64,000 nt of DNA from Sabethes cyaneus. Taxonomy: Eukaryota; Arthropoda; Insecta; Diptera; Culicidae. Under the pieces are notes generated by a model. The model did not search any database. It had not been told where the DNA came from and worked only from the letters and a program-made list of their open reading frames with translations. The DNA lies in assembly GCF_943734655.1 (NCBI RefSeq), contig NC_071355.1:60139449-60203448 (forward strand), in the 5' to 3' direction. A program made the translations under genes and the position numbers. Within the stretch, counting starts at the first letter, position 1, and every line of letters starts with the position of its first letter. Positions 1 through 11,807 of the stretch are shown in pieces.

Positions 1-1590
1 TTTTACAAAAGTCATGCATGCCAATTAGATAATGCTAGTTTGGATGTTTCTAGTCAATGTTGGGAAGTATGTCAAGATGCAACTGAGCGTTTCTTAATCT
101 CTACTTATAGGGGAACTAACATTCGATGATGCAAAGGAGTCTGCCAAGGAGAAATCACAGAGCGTAAGTTTCATTGAACGTGAAACGTCTGTTAGTAAAT
201 AATCCGCGTTTTTTGAATATAACACAGAAAACGGCTGAAAAAGATGACTAAATACAGCAACACACTTCGGTCGATAGCGTACGAGGAAGTCAGATGTTTT
301 GATTTCCATCCATCTTGAAACAACCGATAGATTACTTTTTCCGGAAATAAAATATATAATCTTACTTCTACTTAAAAGTCGCGGAAAAATACGACAAATC
401 ATACTAAATCTATTCACTTACTTATCGTACTAGTATTGCTGCGACAAAAAAGTAAGCAACAAAAACAAGAATGTAAAGCTTAGCTCAATTTTTGTTAAAA
501 TATCTGAACCTACTGGAAGAGGTAAACCTAACAAGTAATAGTTTCGAAAATTAAGCTTGCCACATCACACTAATCTCTAGCGAACAAAAAAAATCTAGCA
601 AACAAATAAAAGAGCAAAAAACAAAGACGAATATATTCGTACTGTTACCAATCACAGCTATAGAAGAGAGGACTTTACACGAAAATAAAGAGTCTGCAAC
701 AGCTCATTGAAACGTGCTACTGCTAGTCACGGGATGACAGACGATTAAGGAAGCTCCCATCATCAGGCCTCCTACCAATTGTGCTGAGTAACAGTTAAAC
801 ATAAAATGTAATACAAAGTGTGAGAATATTCACTCCTTTTAGATTGTATAATCTGTGGCTTGTTTGACATAGTCAGTGACCATTAATTATGCTTGATCTA
901 ATCTCAAATCGATATCATTGGAGTCTTTTTGGTTCGCTTACTATTAAGTTGAGAATACTTAGAATTAAAAATTGAAAATCACCTAGATGTGGATATGTTT
1001 GATATTACAAAGAAACGAAATCAAGCGAGCAACCGCCGATTGGCGAAGAGGGAAAATGCAAAAATCGTTATCTTTTTTGATGTTGATGCATGATAACAGC
1101 GGGATATTTACCAAACAGAAAAAAAAAACAAAATAAAGAAATAAAACAACAAACGCAGTGAAAATAACAACAAAACTTTAGCAAACCAAGTATTTTACAT
1201 GATATTTAAGGTAAACAAACATCTAAGCAAGGTGAATATTATACTGAATCGATGTAACATTTGCGAAACTATCAAATAAATGCTTAATAAAAACTGTCAG
1301 ATTTTTTTCTATGGTAAAAGTTGAGAAATGTGCTACTATGATATGGAAGTATATCTGTGAAAATTTATTCTAGATTAAAAGTTACGTACATATATTTCAT
1401 TTCTGTACATGACATACTAATGTGTCGAACCTGATATAATTCACTGAAGTCACTCTTTATGCAACCATTTTTACGAGAATTTTTGAATGTACATTAAATG
1501 CGTACGCAATTTTCACAATTTTTAAGTTTGAGTGAAGCAAATTTTTGAAATTTAGGTGGTTGTACTTTAAACTAAAGGAATTTTAGAATG
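1..1590. other. AT-rich intergenic DNA, nothing recognised
   Basis: I see no gene, tRNA or terminal-inverted-repeat element here. Short open frames, for example on the minus strand between 94 and 417, have no family resemblance and no plausible splice partners, so I treat them as chance. Confidence 0.5.
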
Positions 1591-1596
1591 GTGTCG

Positions 1597-1684
1597 AGAT
1601 GCTCAAGGAATTGGCGACGATTAGCCCAGGACCAAGTGGAGTGGAGATGAGTTCTCAATACAGAACGAGCTACCACGAAATCAC
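1597..1684 (+). mobile_element. RTE non-LTR retrotransposon 3'-end fragment
   Basis: This short stretch matches the last roughly 28 codons of the RTE reverse-transcriptase ORF found at 5.8-7.5 kb. The run of leucine, glycine-asparagine-tryptophan and AQD-VEW codons at the extreme C-terminus is recognisable, but stops and changes have destroyed the frame. It is a dead 5'-truncated copy, as left by target-primed reverse transcription. The rest of 1690-2611 holds nothing I recognise. Confidence 0.6.
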
Positions 1685-2611
1685 AAAAGAAAGAACGAAT
1701 GACGTCATTGTATGGCTGCAATCTCCGTTATGTCAACTTTCACCTATATTCAACAACTTCTGTCTCAACTTCCGCTAACCAGACCACACTACCTTCTATA
1801 GATACTAACGTTACTGAGTACCGCTACCTTTTATCCAAGCTGAGGGATCCACGGATTAAACCAAGTTAAAATTTAGCCAATTATAACTGGTTTTGGACCC
1901 ACCCGTCCTCCTAGACCATGTGGATCGCCGTTAGTAATAAACATTTGGACCGCAGTATAATGGACAAAAGGAAGACTCCACAACACTCTTATTAAGCGTG
2001 CGACGGACTTCAAACTCTACCAACAGTGACGGCTTAAGTTATTTTTAGACGCAAATTATGTCTATTTCACCGTCTATTGTAGTCAAACCACCGGACGAGA
2101 AGTTTAATCTAACTTGTTTACTAACCGGAACGACGAGACTATACAGGCACTTGCTATGGACGGAACTGTACCAATATCTTTGTTTCATTACTTTCTTCTA
2201 TTATCCCCTACGTTAATTTTAAAAAAGCACGTAAAAAGTTACAATCTGGTTAAAAACATGCAAGAAGTATCGCATTTAAATACATACATTTGAAATAAGA
2301 ATGCAAAATATAACTTACCGCTCACAGCAGCATTCGCAGATCTTTCAATTTCTTTTCTACCGCTACTTGATTATTTTTTCTTGCTGGTCAATAACCTGTA
2401 TGGCATTCAAACTTCATAAGTATACAGTGTGATTATCACTATCAACAAACTAATCATTATTCTTCAATCTTCAATGATGATTATTTAACTAGAACATCAA
2501 GTTCAAAAAGTGATTGATAAAACTCCACATTTAAAAACACTTTGAAAAGCCCAAGCAAGTGGCAAAAGCCCATAAGATGCTATGATTTTGTCCAGATTTT
2601 TCGATTGGTAT

Positions 2612-4368
2612 TTAGTTAGCATAGGTGCTCAATGCAGTAGTAGTAGTTGTACTGTTCAAATATGTAGCCACCGTCGCAGCCACGGTACTTGCAACATTTG
2701 CGCTGGTAGTGGAATTACCAGATTTCTGCAGGGCAGCCAAATTAAACTGGATTAGTATGATCAAATAGCTAGTGATGGCACCGGTAATCTGTAAATAGAA
2801 AAAATGAAGCTTTATTTCATGAAAAACGAAGAAATAACAAGTTAATAGCTAACCGCATAGAGGGTGGTCATGTCCAGATCGAAAAATCCGCACGCACTAA
2901 ACGTGAACTGATGATTCAACAACTTCAGTGAAAGATGGTTCACTATCTGATAGAAGTGTGTTTCATCGACCATGTTTGCCAAATGGTGCATATAGATTCC
3001 GGTACGTTGTGATTCGGTTTTGGTTTTCCAGCACACGTAAATGCAAATCACGCATTTGGCAGCAATGTAGAAAATCATCAATACGGCAATTTGTGGCACT
3101 TGTGCCGATCGAAAGAGTACCGGAACATCCTGACCGGATAAAGCACAGTAAAGAAAATAGAACTGGGCGGTGATTGCCATAAAACCGTGTGCCATCGAAA
3201 CCAACATCTGGAAGCTGAACATGTGATTGATGGATTTGCCAATTTCGCAAAGTTCATCATGCGTACGACAAATCAAGATCATTTTTTTATCCAGCTTTTC
3301 ATCGATTCTCATATACTTATCAAATGATAAAAAATCAAACATTGACTGTTTTAGAGTAATCGCTTTTTCGTTATCGAACTTTTTCTCGATTGGTTTAACA
3401 TTTATTATTTTCGTACCGCCCGCTGCACCGAATTTTCTCCACTGCAATCCTGCTGCCCTCTGGCTTCGTATAGTGAAAATTTCCTTCTCAAGAAAATTCA
3501 TAGGAATATTGTGTTTTTCAATTTCTAACTCATCTTCCCAGCGTTCGTTGTGCTCTTCCAATAGTCCAGACAGTTCATCCATGTGATTGTTCATAGCATG
3601 AAATCGGTGCCTTACGACCAAAACCAATATAGCGAACCAAATGCGACTCGCAGAATTGATTCCGGTGGGAAAAGCGGTAACAAACCACAGCATAGACCAT
3701 AGTGTGATGGTTCCGGAAAATACTACGAAGTTGTATGTGGTCAACAAGAACTCGAAAAGAAAAACCGCCACCAGCAGTATGATGATGTAACGCTGAATTC
3801 GTCGGTTATCGATGAAAATGTTTTCTCCGGAGAGTTTCTGATCTACCTTTTCCAGACGATCCATACAGTCGATAAGCAACTTTTGATTGATCATCGATGC
3901 TATCAAATCGATACACATCATCAGCGGTTCCATGTAGATGATGAAAATACCGATCGCGTTGGTCAGGGTACCTGGGATGAAAAAAGTTAATAAATGTTCT
4001 TTGCATAAAGTTTTGAGAATATTGAAAATATAATAAATTTGCCAACTAAGCTAAATATTTAAACACTAAACATAGCACGAAAAGATTTTACTTTGATTTA
4101 TGAGAAAAAGCTTGAAATTTGTGATCAAATTGCTTAAATTACCTTGTCCACCGCCTCCTACACCGATGTAATCGTCCGTGGCTAGATGATAGGCCACCGC
4201 ATAGACACCCATGTTCAATACTACCCACACATTTCCTATTATGGAAATTTTGAAAACATGCTTAGAAAAGTACTCCGACAAAGAGTACGGTATAAGTCCC
4301 AAAATGGAGGATACATAGAATAGCACCTTGATGGAGTCCAACAAACTCATACGGGTTATTCCGGCCAT
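2612..4368 (-). CDS. Gustatory receptor, Gr66a-like (7tm_7 family), three exons
   Basis: This encodes an insect gustatory receptor of 506 residues, a ligand-gated cation channel of the dendrite membrane of taste neurons. Exons run 4368-4143, 3971-2854 and 2788-2612, and all junctions are GT-AG and keep frame. Seven hydrophobic segments can be read, separated by a long charged cytoplasmic loop. The C-terminus carries FSACGFF and SYLIILIQF (residues 455-463), the family's TYhhhhhQF signature with Ser replacing Thr. After it comes a long Ser/Thr/Ala-rich tail of about 40 residues ending in YAN. The length above 500 residues, the large loop and the tail starting NLAA resemble Gr66a, a bitter and caffeine co-receptor in flies. 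That subfamily call is from recall, not alignment; a Gr28- or Gr43a-type receptor is the alternative. The start at 4368 is the first ATG of the open first exon. No disabling change is seen. Confidence 0.85.
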
Positions 4369-4379
4369 GCTAAACGGCG

Positions 4380-5818
4380 TTACTGTTGACGAGCAATATG
4401 CAACTTGATAATTGCTGATGTGCAGTGGATAATTTGTACCAAACCAATTGAGTGAGGCTTACATTTAACATACAGGTGCGACATTAATTATTAATTTGAA
4501 CCCATTAACCTAACGAGTTTTTCGATGCCCGCCACATACCGTTTATTTATACTGATCCAATGAATTCAGCTTTAAATATGTAGAACCATATCAGGAAGCA
4601 TGAATCTTTGCTAAGACAGCGGGCAATTTGACAAGAGCAAATAGATTTGCAAATTTTTGCAATATAATATTGGGCGAATCAGTCTGTAGCGATCATCTAG
4701 AGTTAAAGAATAGACTAAATTTCTAAACATGATTATGTACAAATGTTATTAACAAATAGCAAATTTAAGACTAGACATGCAATACCACATTCAAAACTAT
4801 CTTGTGGATCTGAAGACTAGCAGCCGAACCAAAAATCGGGAGCTAGCAGGAAGAATCAAAATACATCTCATTTCGCTTGATTTTACAAAAAAATGTTTCC
4901 GTTGCAAAAAGTTACCAGTTGCGAAGCTTAATACAAATGTCAGTTATCAATTTTCAACATTGGAATATACAATCTAGCGACAAAACAAGGGTACATGTAT
5001 TGTTGGTATGAGGGAATAGCTGCACGAGGAGCCCAGGAAGTGGGCTTCTGTTTTATTCAGCACACCAAGAACAACATCAAGTTCTGCATAAGCGGACGTA
5101 GCTATTTTCCAAATGACGAAGATTTTAGTTAAACAAGAAATAACACGAGAAACACATTGTCATTCGATGAGTTTTATTAGATCGTGAAATCATGCAAACT
5201 AAACCAAAAGAGATGTGTATATATATTCATTTTTACGAAGGATCTGGAAGATACGATCACCAGCGGGAAGAAAGAAAAGACAAGTCAAAATAAAAGATTA
5301 AAGCTTAGAGCATAGGGCAGTTTCGAATGTGCGTATTTCTTAACGGAAAATATGTATTTCGATTATCTCGACCAAGTTGACGTCCTGAAAATAAACAATT
5401 TTATAAAAGTGTAACACTATCTCTTCCATTCGATCGACTCTATCATTTGAACATTAAACCTATACGAACTTGATGTCCTGAAAGTAAACCGTTAAACAAA
5501 AAAGCGCAACCATCCCTTACTTCTTCCACAGCTGGCATTTCATACAACGAGCCAGAGAGCGAAAGAGAATTAACCGCCAGAGAAAACATCAGCTGCGAAA
5601 AAAGCTAGCACACATTCATGAATGAAGATGGCAAACAAATTGGCAGAATTTACATTTTTCCTTCGCGGGAATCGACATTTTCTTAACTAGAAAGTAAAAA
5701 GCCTAATAAGAATTAGTTAAACATGTAGTTTAAATGTGTGTTTCAGTTTAACTTAACGATTTACTTAGAGATTCATTCTCTTACGCTCAGTCACAGTTAC
5801 GTATCGCACGAGAGAATG
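4380..5818. other. Upstream region of the receptor gene, no gene seen
   Basis: This presumably holds the minus-strand promoter of the gustatory receptor. I cannot identify a TATA box or initiator with confidence. No coding sequence or element with readable ends was found. Confidence 0.4.
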
Positions 5819-7565
5819 CCTTCTTCTTCTTCTTCTTCTTCTTCAGCAGCATAGAGCCGTGGTGGCTCGTGCTGTTTCAAGCACTCGTCTCCATTCAACT
5901 CGGTCTTGGGCCACTCGTCGCCAATTTCCTAGTCGTCTCAGAAGTCGCAAATCGCTTTCGACCTGGTCGAGCCATCGTGCACGTTGGGCCCCCCTGTTCC
6001 TGGTGCCGGTGGGGTTGTTGAAGAGGACTATTTTCGTCGCACTGTCGTCCGGCATCCTTACGACGTGTCCGGCCCACCGTAGCCTGCTAACTTTCGCTAG
6101 ATGTACGATGGGAGTCTCCCCAAGCAGTGCCTGTAGCTCGTGATTCATACGCCTCCACCACTCTCCGCTTTCAGTTTGTACTCCGCCAAATATCGTCCGC
6201 AGCACTTTCCGCTCAAACACGGCAAGGGCGCGTATGTCCTCCGTAAGCAGCGTCACGGCTTCAAGTCCATAAAGAACTACCGGTCTAATAATGGTTTTGT
6301 ACATTGTAAGCTTCGTGCGGCGGCGTATGCTTCCTGATCGTAGCGTTTTACGAAGGGCAAAGTAGGCCCGATTTCCCGCTTGGATGCGCCGCTGGATCTC
6401 CTTACTAGTGTTGTTGTCCGCGGTCACCAGCGATCCCAAATACACGAACTCCTCTACCACTTCTAGTTCGTCGCCGTCAACGGTTACCGTCCGTGGGAGG
6501 CACGCATTTGTTTCCTTTGAGCCTCTTCCTTTCATGTATTTGGTCTTCGACGCATTTATTTTTAGCCCAATTCTCCTAGACTCCACTTTCAATCTGACGT
6601 AGATTGCCTCCGCCGTCGCAAAGTTCCTGGCAATGATATCGATGTCATCTGCAAAGCCTAGAAGTTGGCTACTCTTGGTAAAAATCGTGCCTCTCGTTTC
6701 GATGCCCGCTCGTCGGATCACCCCCTCAAGAGCGATGTTGAACAGCATGCAGGATAGACCGTCACCTTGTCTCAACCCTCGTCGCGTCTCGAAGGGACTC
6801 GAGAGTGTCCCAGAGATGCTTACGAAACACATCACTCGATCCAATGTAGCTCTGATCAGTCGCGTCAGTTTGTCCGGAAAACCGTATTCGTGCATTATCT
6901 GCCATAGCTTGTCTCGATCGACTGTATCGTATGCTGCTTTGAAATCAATAAAGATGTGATGCGTGGGCACGTTGTATTCCCGACATTTCTGCAAGATCTG
7001 TCGGATAGTAAAAATTTGGTCCGTAGTTGCGCGAGCCCCCATGAAAACCGCCTGATAATTCCCTACGAAACCTTGTGCTATCGGTGACAGCCGGCGTAAC
7101 AGGATCTGGGAGAGTACCTTGTAGGCGGCGTTTACCAGCGTTATACCACGATAGTTGCAGCAGTCTAGCCGATCACCCTTTTTGTAGATGGGACAAACCA
7201 CTCCTTCCATCCATTCCTCCGGTAGCTTTTCCTCCTCCCAAATCCTAGAAATAACCCAGTGTAGAGCCTTTGCTAGCGTTTCTCCGCCATGTTTATAAAG
7301 CTCTGCCGGTAGGCGGTCCTTCCCAGCGGCTTTATTGGTCTTCAGCAGCCTGATTTCTCGTTTGACTTCTTGGAGATCAGGTGCTAGGACATCCCTATCT
7401 TCCATGGGCGCTCCTAGGTTAATTTCCGTTCCGCCTCCTTCTGCGACTTCGCCTTTGAGGTCTTCATCGAAGAACTGCTTCCACCTGTCGACCACCTCGC
7501 GCTCGTTTGTAATTAGATTCCCTCCCTCGTCTCTACACATGTCGGGTTTTGGTGTGTAGACCTAT
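5819..7565 (-). mobile_element. 5'-truncated RTE-clade retrotransposon with GAA tail
   Basis: This is an open reverse-transcriptase reading frame of 565 codons (7540 to 5843). It lacks the apurinic endonuclease half, so the copy is 5'-truncated near 7560. RT landmarks in order are NKAAGKDRLPAEL, LPEEWMEGVVCPIYKKGD, the FIDFKAAYDTV block, GLRQGDGLSC and the catalytic FADDIDI. The C-terminal WRRMNHEL and RLRWAGHVVRMPD motifs are typical of RTE elements such as mosquito JAM1. The reading frame ends exactly where a (GAA)n run begins on the coding strand (the TTC run at 5821-5844 on plus), so the TGA stop is made by the first bases of the tail. This is retrotransposon sequence, not a host gene. 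No frameshift is visible in the retained part, which suggests a fairly young insertion. Confidence 0.9.
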
Positions 7566-8159
7566 GCTGTTCAACAACGAATTTGTATGTATAAGAGTAT
7601 AGCAGGGTAGCGGTTGAAGCAAAGCAGAATATGATCAAGCGGGAAGAAATATGTGTGAGTTTTGAGCTTCTTGCTATGAAAACAGAAAAACTCACGCGCG
7701 AGTTTTTTCTGCATAGGATCAAGTTGACAGGATTCACAGTTGATTTTGATTTTTGATGAGTTTTGAGATTTCGAGTTTTTAACATCACTGCATATGATAT
7801 TTACTCAAGGCAGCCTTTCCCAGTCATGTAATTAGGACAATTAATCAGACAACGTAATAAAATAAAATTAAAATTAAAACTTCTTCAAGGTAATATCGTT
7901 TGTCAACAGATGTATAGTTTCCAGCCAGTTATCTAAAGTGACCTGCTGCTACAAGTCACGCAAAAACCTTCAAAATGCGGTATCACCGCCAATCACCAAA
8001 CGATGTGTGATTGTGACTTGGTGGTTTACCTCTTTATCCTTTTAAATGTGGCACTTTTTTCGCAAATTTTTCGGAAAATCGTTACTATGAAACAACAATT
8101 TCTAGAATGAATCTCACTACGGGAATACGAACATCAGACAGCTAGGTAACCCGCAATCT

Positions 8160-10285
8160 ACCGAGAACTACGCCGAACGCTGGATGACGTGCTGCCTTCT
8201 CCCGAGGAGTGAGAGTTCTTTAAACCTCGTACAGTTAGGGTAAAATACGCTCGACCATCGGGAAGGCAGCTACCGCAGCACTAAGTGGAGAGTCCCACAG
8301 AATACAAAATAATTGGTTTGATGGGGAATGCCAATAAGCGGTGGGGAGAAAGAAAATTGCTTGAAAAAAAAACCTGAGCATTGCCATCAGGGAGAACTTG
8401 GCCAAATACCGACGAACTAGGAACCAGTGTACCACGATCCTGACAAGTAAAAAGCGCCAAAGGGAGGACAGAGATCGTGAAAAGTTAAAACAACTGTTTC
8501 GAGCTAATGACACGCGCAAGTTTTATGAGTAGGTGAACCAATCTCGTAAGGGTTACACACTGAAGTCTGACATATGTAGGGACGAGGGAGGGAATCTAGT
8601 CACAAACGACCGCTAGGTGGTTGACAGGTGGAAGCGCAGTTTTTCAATGGCGAATTTGCACAAAGAGACGAAACGGAAGTTAATCTAGGAATTCCATGGA
8701 AGATAGTAATATCCCAGCACCTGATTTCAAAGAAGTCAAACGAGAAGTCGTGTTACTGAAGTCGCTGATAAGGACCGCCTGCCGGCAGAGCTTTATAAAC
8801 ATGACCGAGAAACGCTGGCACCGACTCTACAATGGGTAATTTCCAGATTTGGGAGGAAGAGAAGCTACCGAAGAAATGGATGGAAGGAGTGATTTGTCCC
8901 ATCTACAAAAAAGATAATCGATTCGATTTTAATTTTCGCCATCCGACAGATCTTGCAGAAGTGTTGGGAGAACAACGGATCTACGCATCACATCTTTATT
9001 GATTTCGATACAGTCGATCAGACTAGCTATGGCGGATAATGCACGAATATGGGTTTCTGGATAAACTGACGCGATTAATCAGAGCCATAGTGATGTGTTT
9101 CGTGCGCATCTCGGATCCCTTCGAGACGCAGCGAGGTTGAGGCAAGGTGACGGCTTATCGTGCATACAGTTCAACATCGCTCATGGGTTGAGACGGTGAT
9201 CCGCCAACTATTAGACTTTGCAGATGACTTTGATATCATAGCTACGGCGAAGGCAATTTACGCCAGATTGAAAGCGTAGTCTGGTCGAATTAGGCTATAA
9301 ATAAATGCGTCGAATACCAAATACATGAAAGAAAGAGGCCTAAAGAATACAAACGCACGCCTCCCACGGACGGTTATCGCTTATGGCAACGAACTAGAAG
9401 GGGTAGATGAATTCGTGTATTTGGGATCGCTGGTGACCGCGGACAACAACAATAGTAGGGAGATCCAGCGGCGCATACAAGCGCGACATCGGGCCTACTT
9501 ACTACTTTGTCCTTTGCAAAACGCTACGATCAAGAAAAAATACGCCGCCGTACGAAGCTGCCAATATACAAAACTCATATCAGAACAATACCCAGGTAAC
9601 CAATAAGCATTAGTCTAAGCAGTAAATCAATCGTTTATTAGCATCCCTGGCGTTTTATACTGCAGGTTGCTGTTTATCAGCCTTTTGACTGCTTAACTGT
9701 TGTAAATTGGCATCTACAATTCTATTTAAATTCTTCTTGTCGGTAACTAGCTGCAGATAAGCATTGTTAGCACTATAAGATGGCTAGCAGTAAAATAGCC
9801 GTATATTTTGCCAAAATAGCATTTAAGTAGCATTTAAGGCAGTTTAAATGCTTATTGGCTTGCATTTAAATTGCACTGAAAATGCTTATTGGTTACCTGG
9901 GTAGTTCTGAAGCTGTGACGCTGCTCACAGAGGACATACGCGTCCTTGCCCGCTCCAGCGGGTGCTACAGAGAAAATTTGACGGAATACAAAACGAAAGT
10001 GAAGAGTGGCGGAGGCATATGAATCACAAGCTACATATACAGCTTGGTGAGATTCCCATGGTACATCTCACCGGACGACAATGCGACGAAAACAGTCCTC
10101 TTCGACAACCACACCGGTATCAAGAACAGAGGACCCCACGTGCAAGATGGCTCGACCAGGTCGAAAGGGATTTGCGACTTCTGAAACGACTGGAAAATTA
10201 GCGACGAGTGGCCCAAGATCGAGATAAATGGAGACGACTGCTTGAAACAGTACGAGCTACTCCGATTCCATGCTACTGACAACGA
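8160..10285 (+). mobile_element. Decayed RTE copy interrupted by a MITE
   Basis: This is the same family as the copy at 5.8-7.5 kb, in the opposite orientation, with many stops and small deletions. It starts further upstream, within the linker before the RT domain (near 8170 and 8460). It includes a degenerate CRDEGGNLVTN segment at 8575, a damaged RT core around 9120-9230, and the conserved TVIAYGNELEGVDEFVYLGS segment at 9373-9432. The C-terminal region resumes at 9902 after the inserted MITE at 9591-9901. The last recognisable codons end in TGA at about 10279, without a GAA tail. It is useful as an empty-site reference because the intact paralogue defines the MITE's target. Confidence 0.85.
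9591..9901. mobile_element. 311-bp MITE with 21-bp perfect TIRs and TA target duplication
   Basis: The ends begin CCCAGGTAACCAATAAGCAT and are perfectly inverted over 21 bases (9591-9611 and 9881-9901). TA flanks both sides. Comparison with the uninterrupted RTE copy at 5.8-7.5 kb shows a single TA at the equivalent site, which confirms a TA duplication, as in Tc1/mariner-type elements. The interior repeats GCATTTAA several times and has no coding capacity. The source transposase is unknown. Confidence 0.85.
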
Positions 10286-10289
10286 TCGT

Positions 10290-11800
10290 CGTGAGTACTC
10301 TTCATGGTCAAAAGGTCATGGAATTACAAATTTTAAGAAACTGATAAAACTGATACACAGGGCACAGGCATTTGAAGAATTTAATAAACCGTCGTAGCGT
10401 GTGGTTGGTCAGATTAGCCTCCGCCAAGAATACAGAAAGCTCGAATCAATTCGTCCTTCACGTTAAGAAAGTATTTGAAATGACTCGAAAAATATGGACT
10501 ACACTGAGTTTGGCTGCCCTTCTGAACGCCAGCACCATTTCGAATCGCTAGTCCAAGAAGGACAAGCCACTTCTGTATTGCCTAAGGGGTGGTTACTCGC
10601 GAACCACGCTCGGGATTCAAGAATGACATATCAGTCACAATATTATCTACAACAAGATGAAAATATTCTACGACACTTCTATTTCTCGTTCACGTTCGAA
10701 AATGATTGTTCTATAAATTTTGAATACCGGGTGCTCATATTCAAGCTCCATCTGATTCGTTCTGGATCCTTACCGATTACGTAAAGCGTGATTCTCTTTT
10801 AACCTATCAGAACGTAAAAGGAATTACCTACATAGATAATTGACCATACTCACGTAGTTAATAGTAGCTAAACACAGTGTTCATATAAAAATTATAAAAC
10901 AGATTTTTTTTTGGAGACGAATGAATTTATAATTTAAAATTTCTTTAGGATCAGTAAAAAAAGAAGTTTTCTTGGAAACATTTTTCACAAACACCTGTTA
11001 CACAAAATGGAGTACCATTGGGTTACAACCCGCTAACTAGATCGCAAAAAGGCATAGCAAATACATGACGTACATAAACTTTTTATAGTAGGTACTAGCA
11101 CTAGTGTTGTTATTATTAACATATTTTACCCGTACATTTGCTAGGAAACAGCAGTTACTAAAATAATTTATTGAATTATAGGTATACCTAGATACCTATT
11201 AATTATAAGCAAAATGACAAGTTTTGTATTTTTTATTTTTATTCCTGATTACGAAGTTTACGCTTTTCGATCTACGGTACGGATCAACATATTTAATAAT
11301 AAGGGAGGGTGATATACAGACCACAACCAACTGTTCCCACCACCATCTCGTATCCTATTGAAAGGACGGTCACCAAAACCAAATGTCAATCGTGCGGTTG
11401 ATACATGATTTGGTACATGACTAGTTGCCTTTATTACTGATATATTTTACTGTGAACAGCTTTACCGCCTGGCTGGTCTCGGTATCAGTGGCACAACACC
11501 TAAACACAGATACATTCGGAATCCCTTGACTTGCATTTGCATATAACCACAGTATAGAGATACTACATAATTAGCCGATCAGAAAAATATCGGCTGAAAT
11601 ATGCTACTCACCGCCGGACACAGCTATAAGACATAATTCAGATAAGTTTGGGAGAGTAGCGGGAGGGGTAGTATAGGTATTTTACATTGCACACATAGAT
11701 AGTTTCGAAATAGGAAGGAAGAGGTCATGTAGGAATGTAATGGAAGTTTGACTAGAATTCCACTTTTGGCCTCGAGGAAGGGTCACAGGGTGACCTACTT
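10290..11800. other. Intergenic region, nothing recognised
   Basis: This is AT-rich DNA downstream of the decayed RTE and downstream (minus sense) of the L7Ae-domain gene. It probably contains that gene's 3' UTR near 11.4-11.8 kb. No other gene or element with clear ends was found. Confidence 0.4.
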
Positions 11801-11807
11801 GCTGCAA

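Noticed and set aside
94..417. 107-codon open frame on the minus strand
   Set aside because: No domain, splice partner or codon pattern supports it, and the surroundings are AT-rich intergenic DNA.
4700..4977. 66-codon open frame at 4777-4977
   Set aside because: It is short and basic, without homology or context; chance in AT-rich DNA.
6140..6960. Plus-strand open frames at 5859-6959
   Set aside because: They are antisense shadows of the RTE reverse-transcriptase frame on the minus strand.
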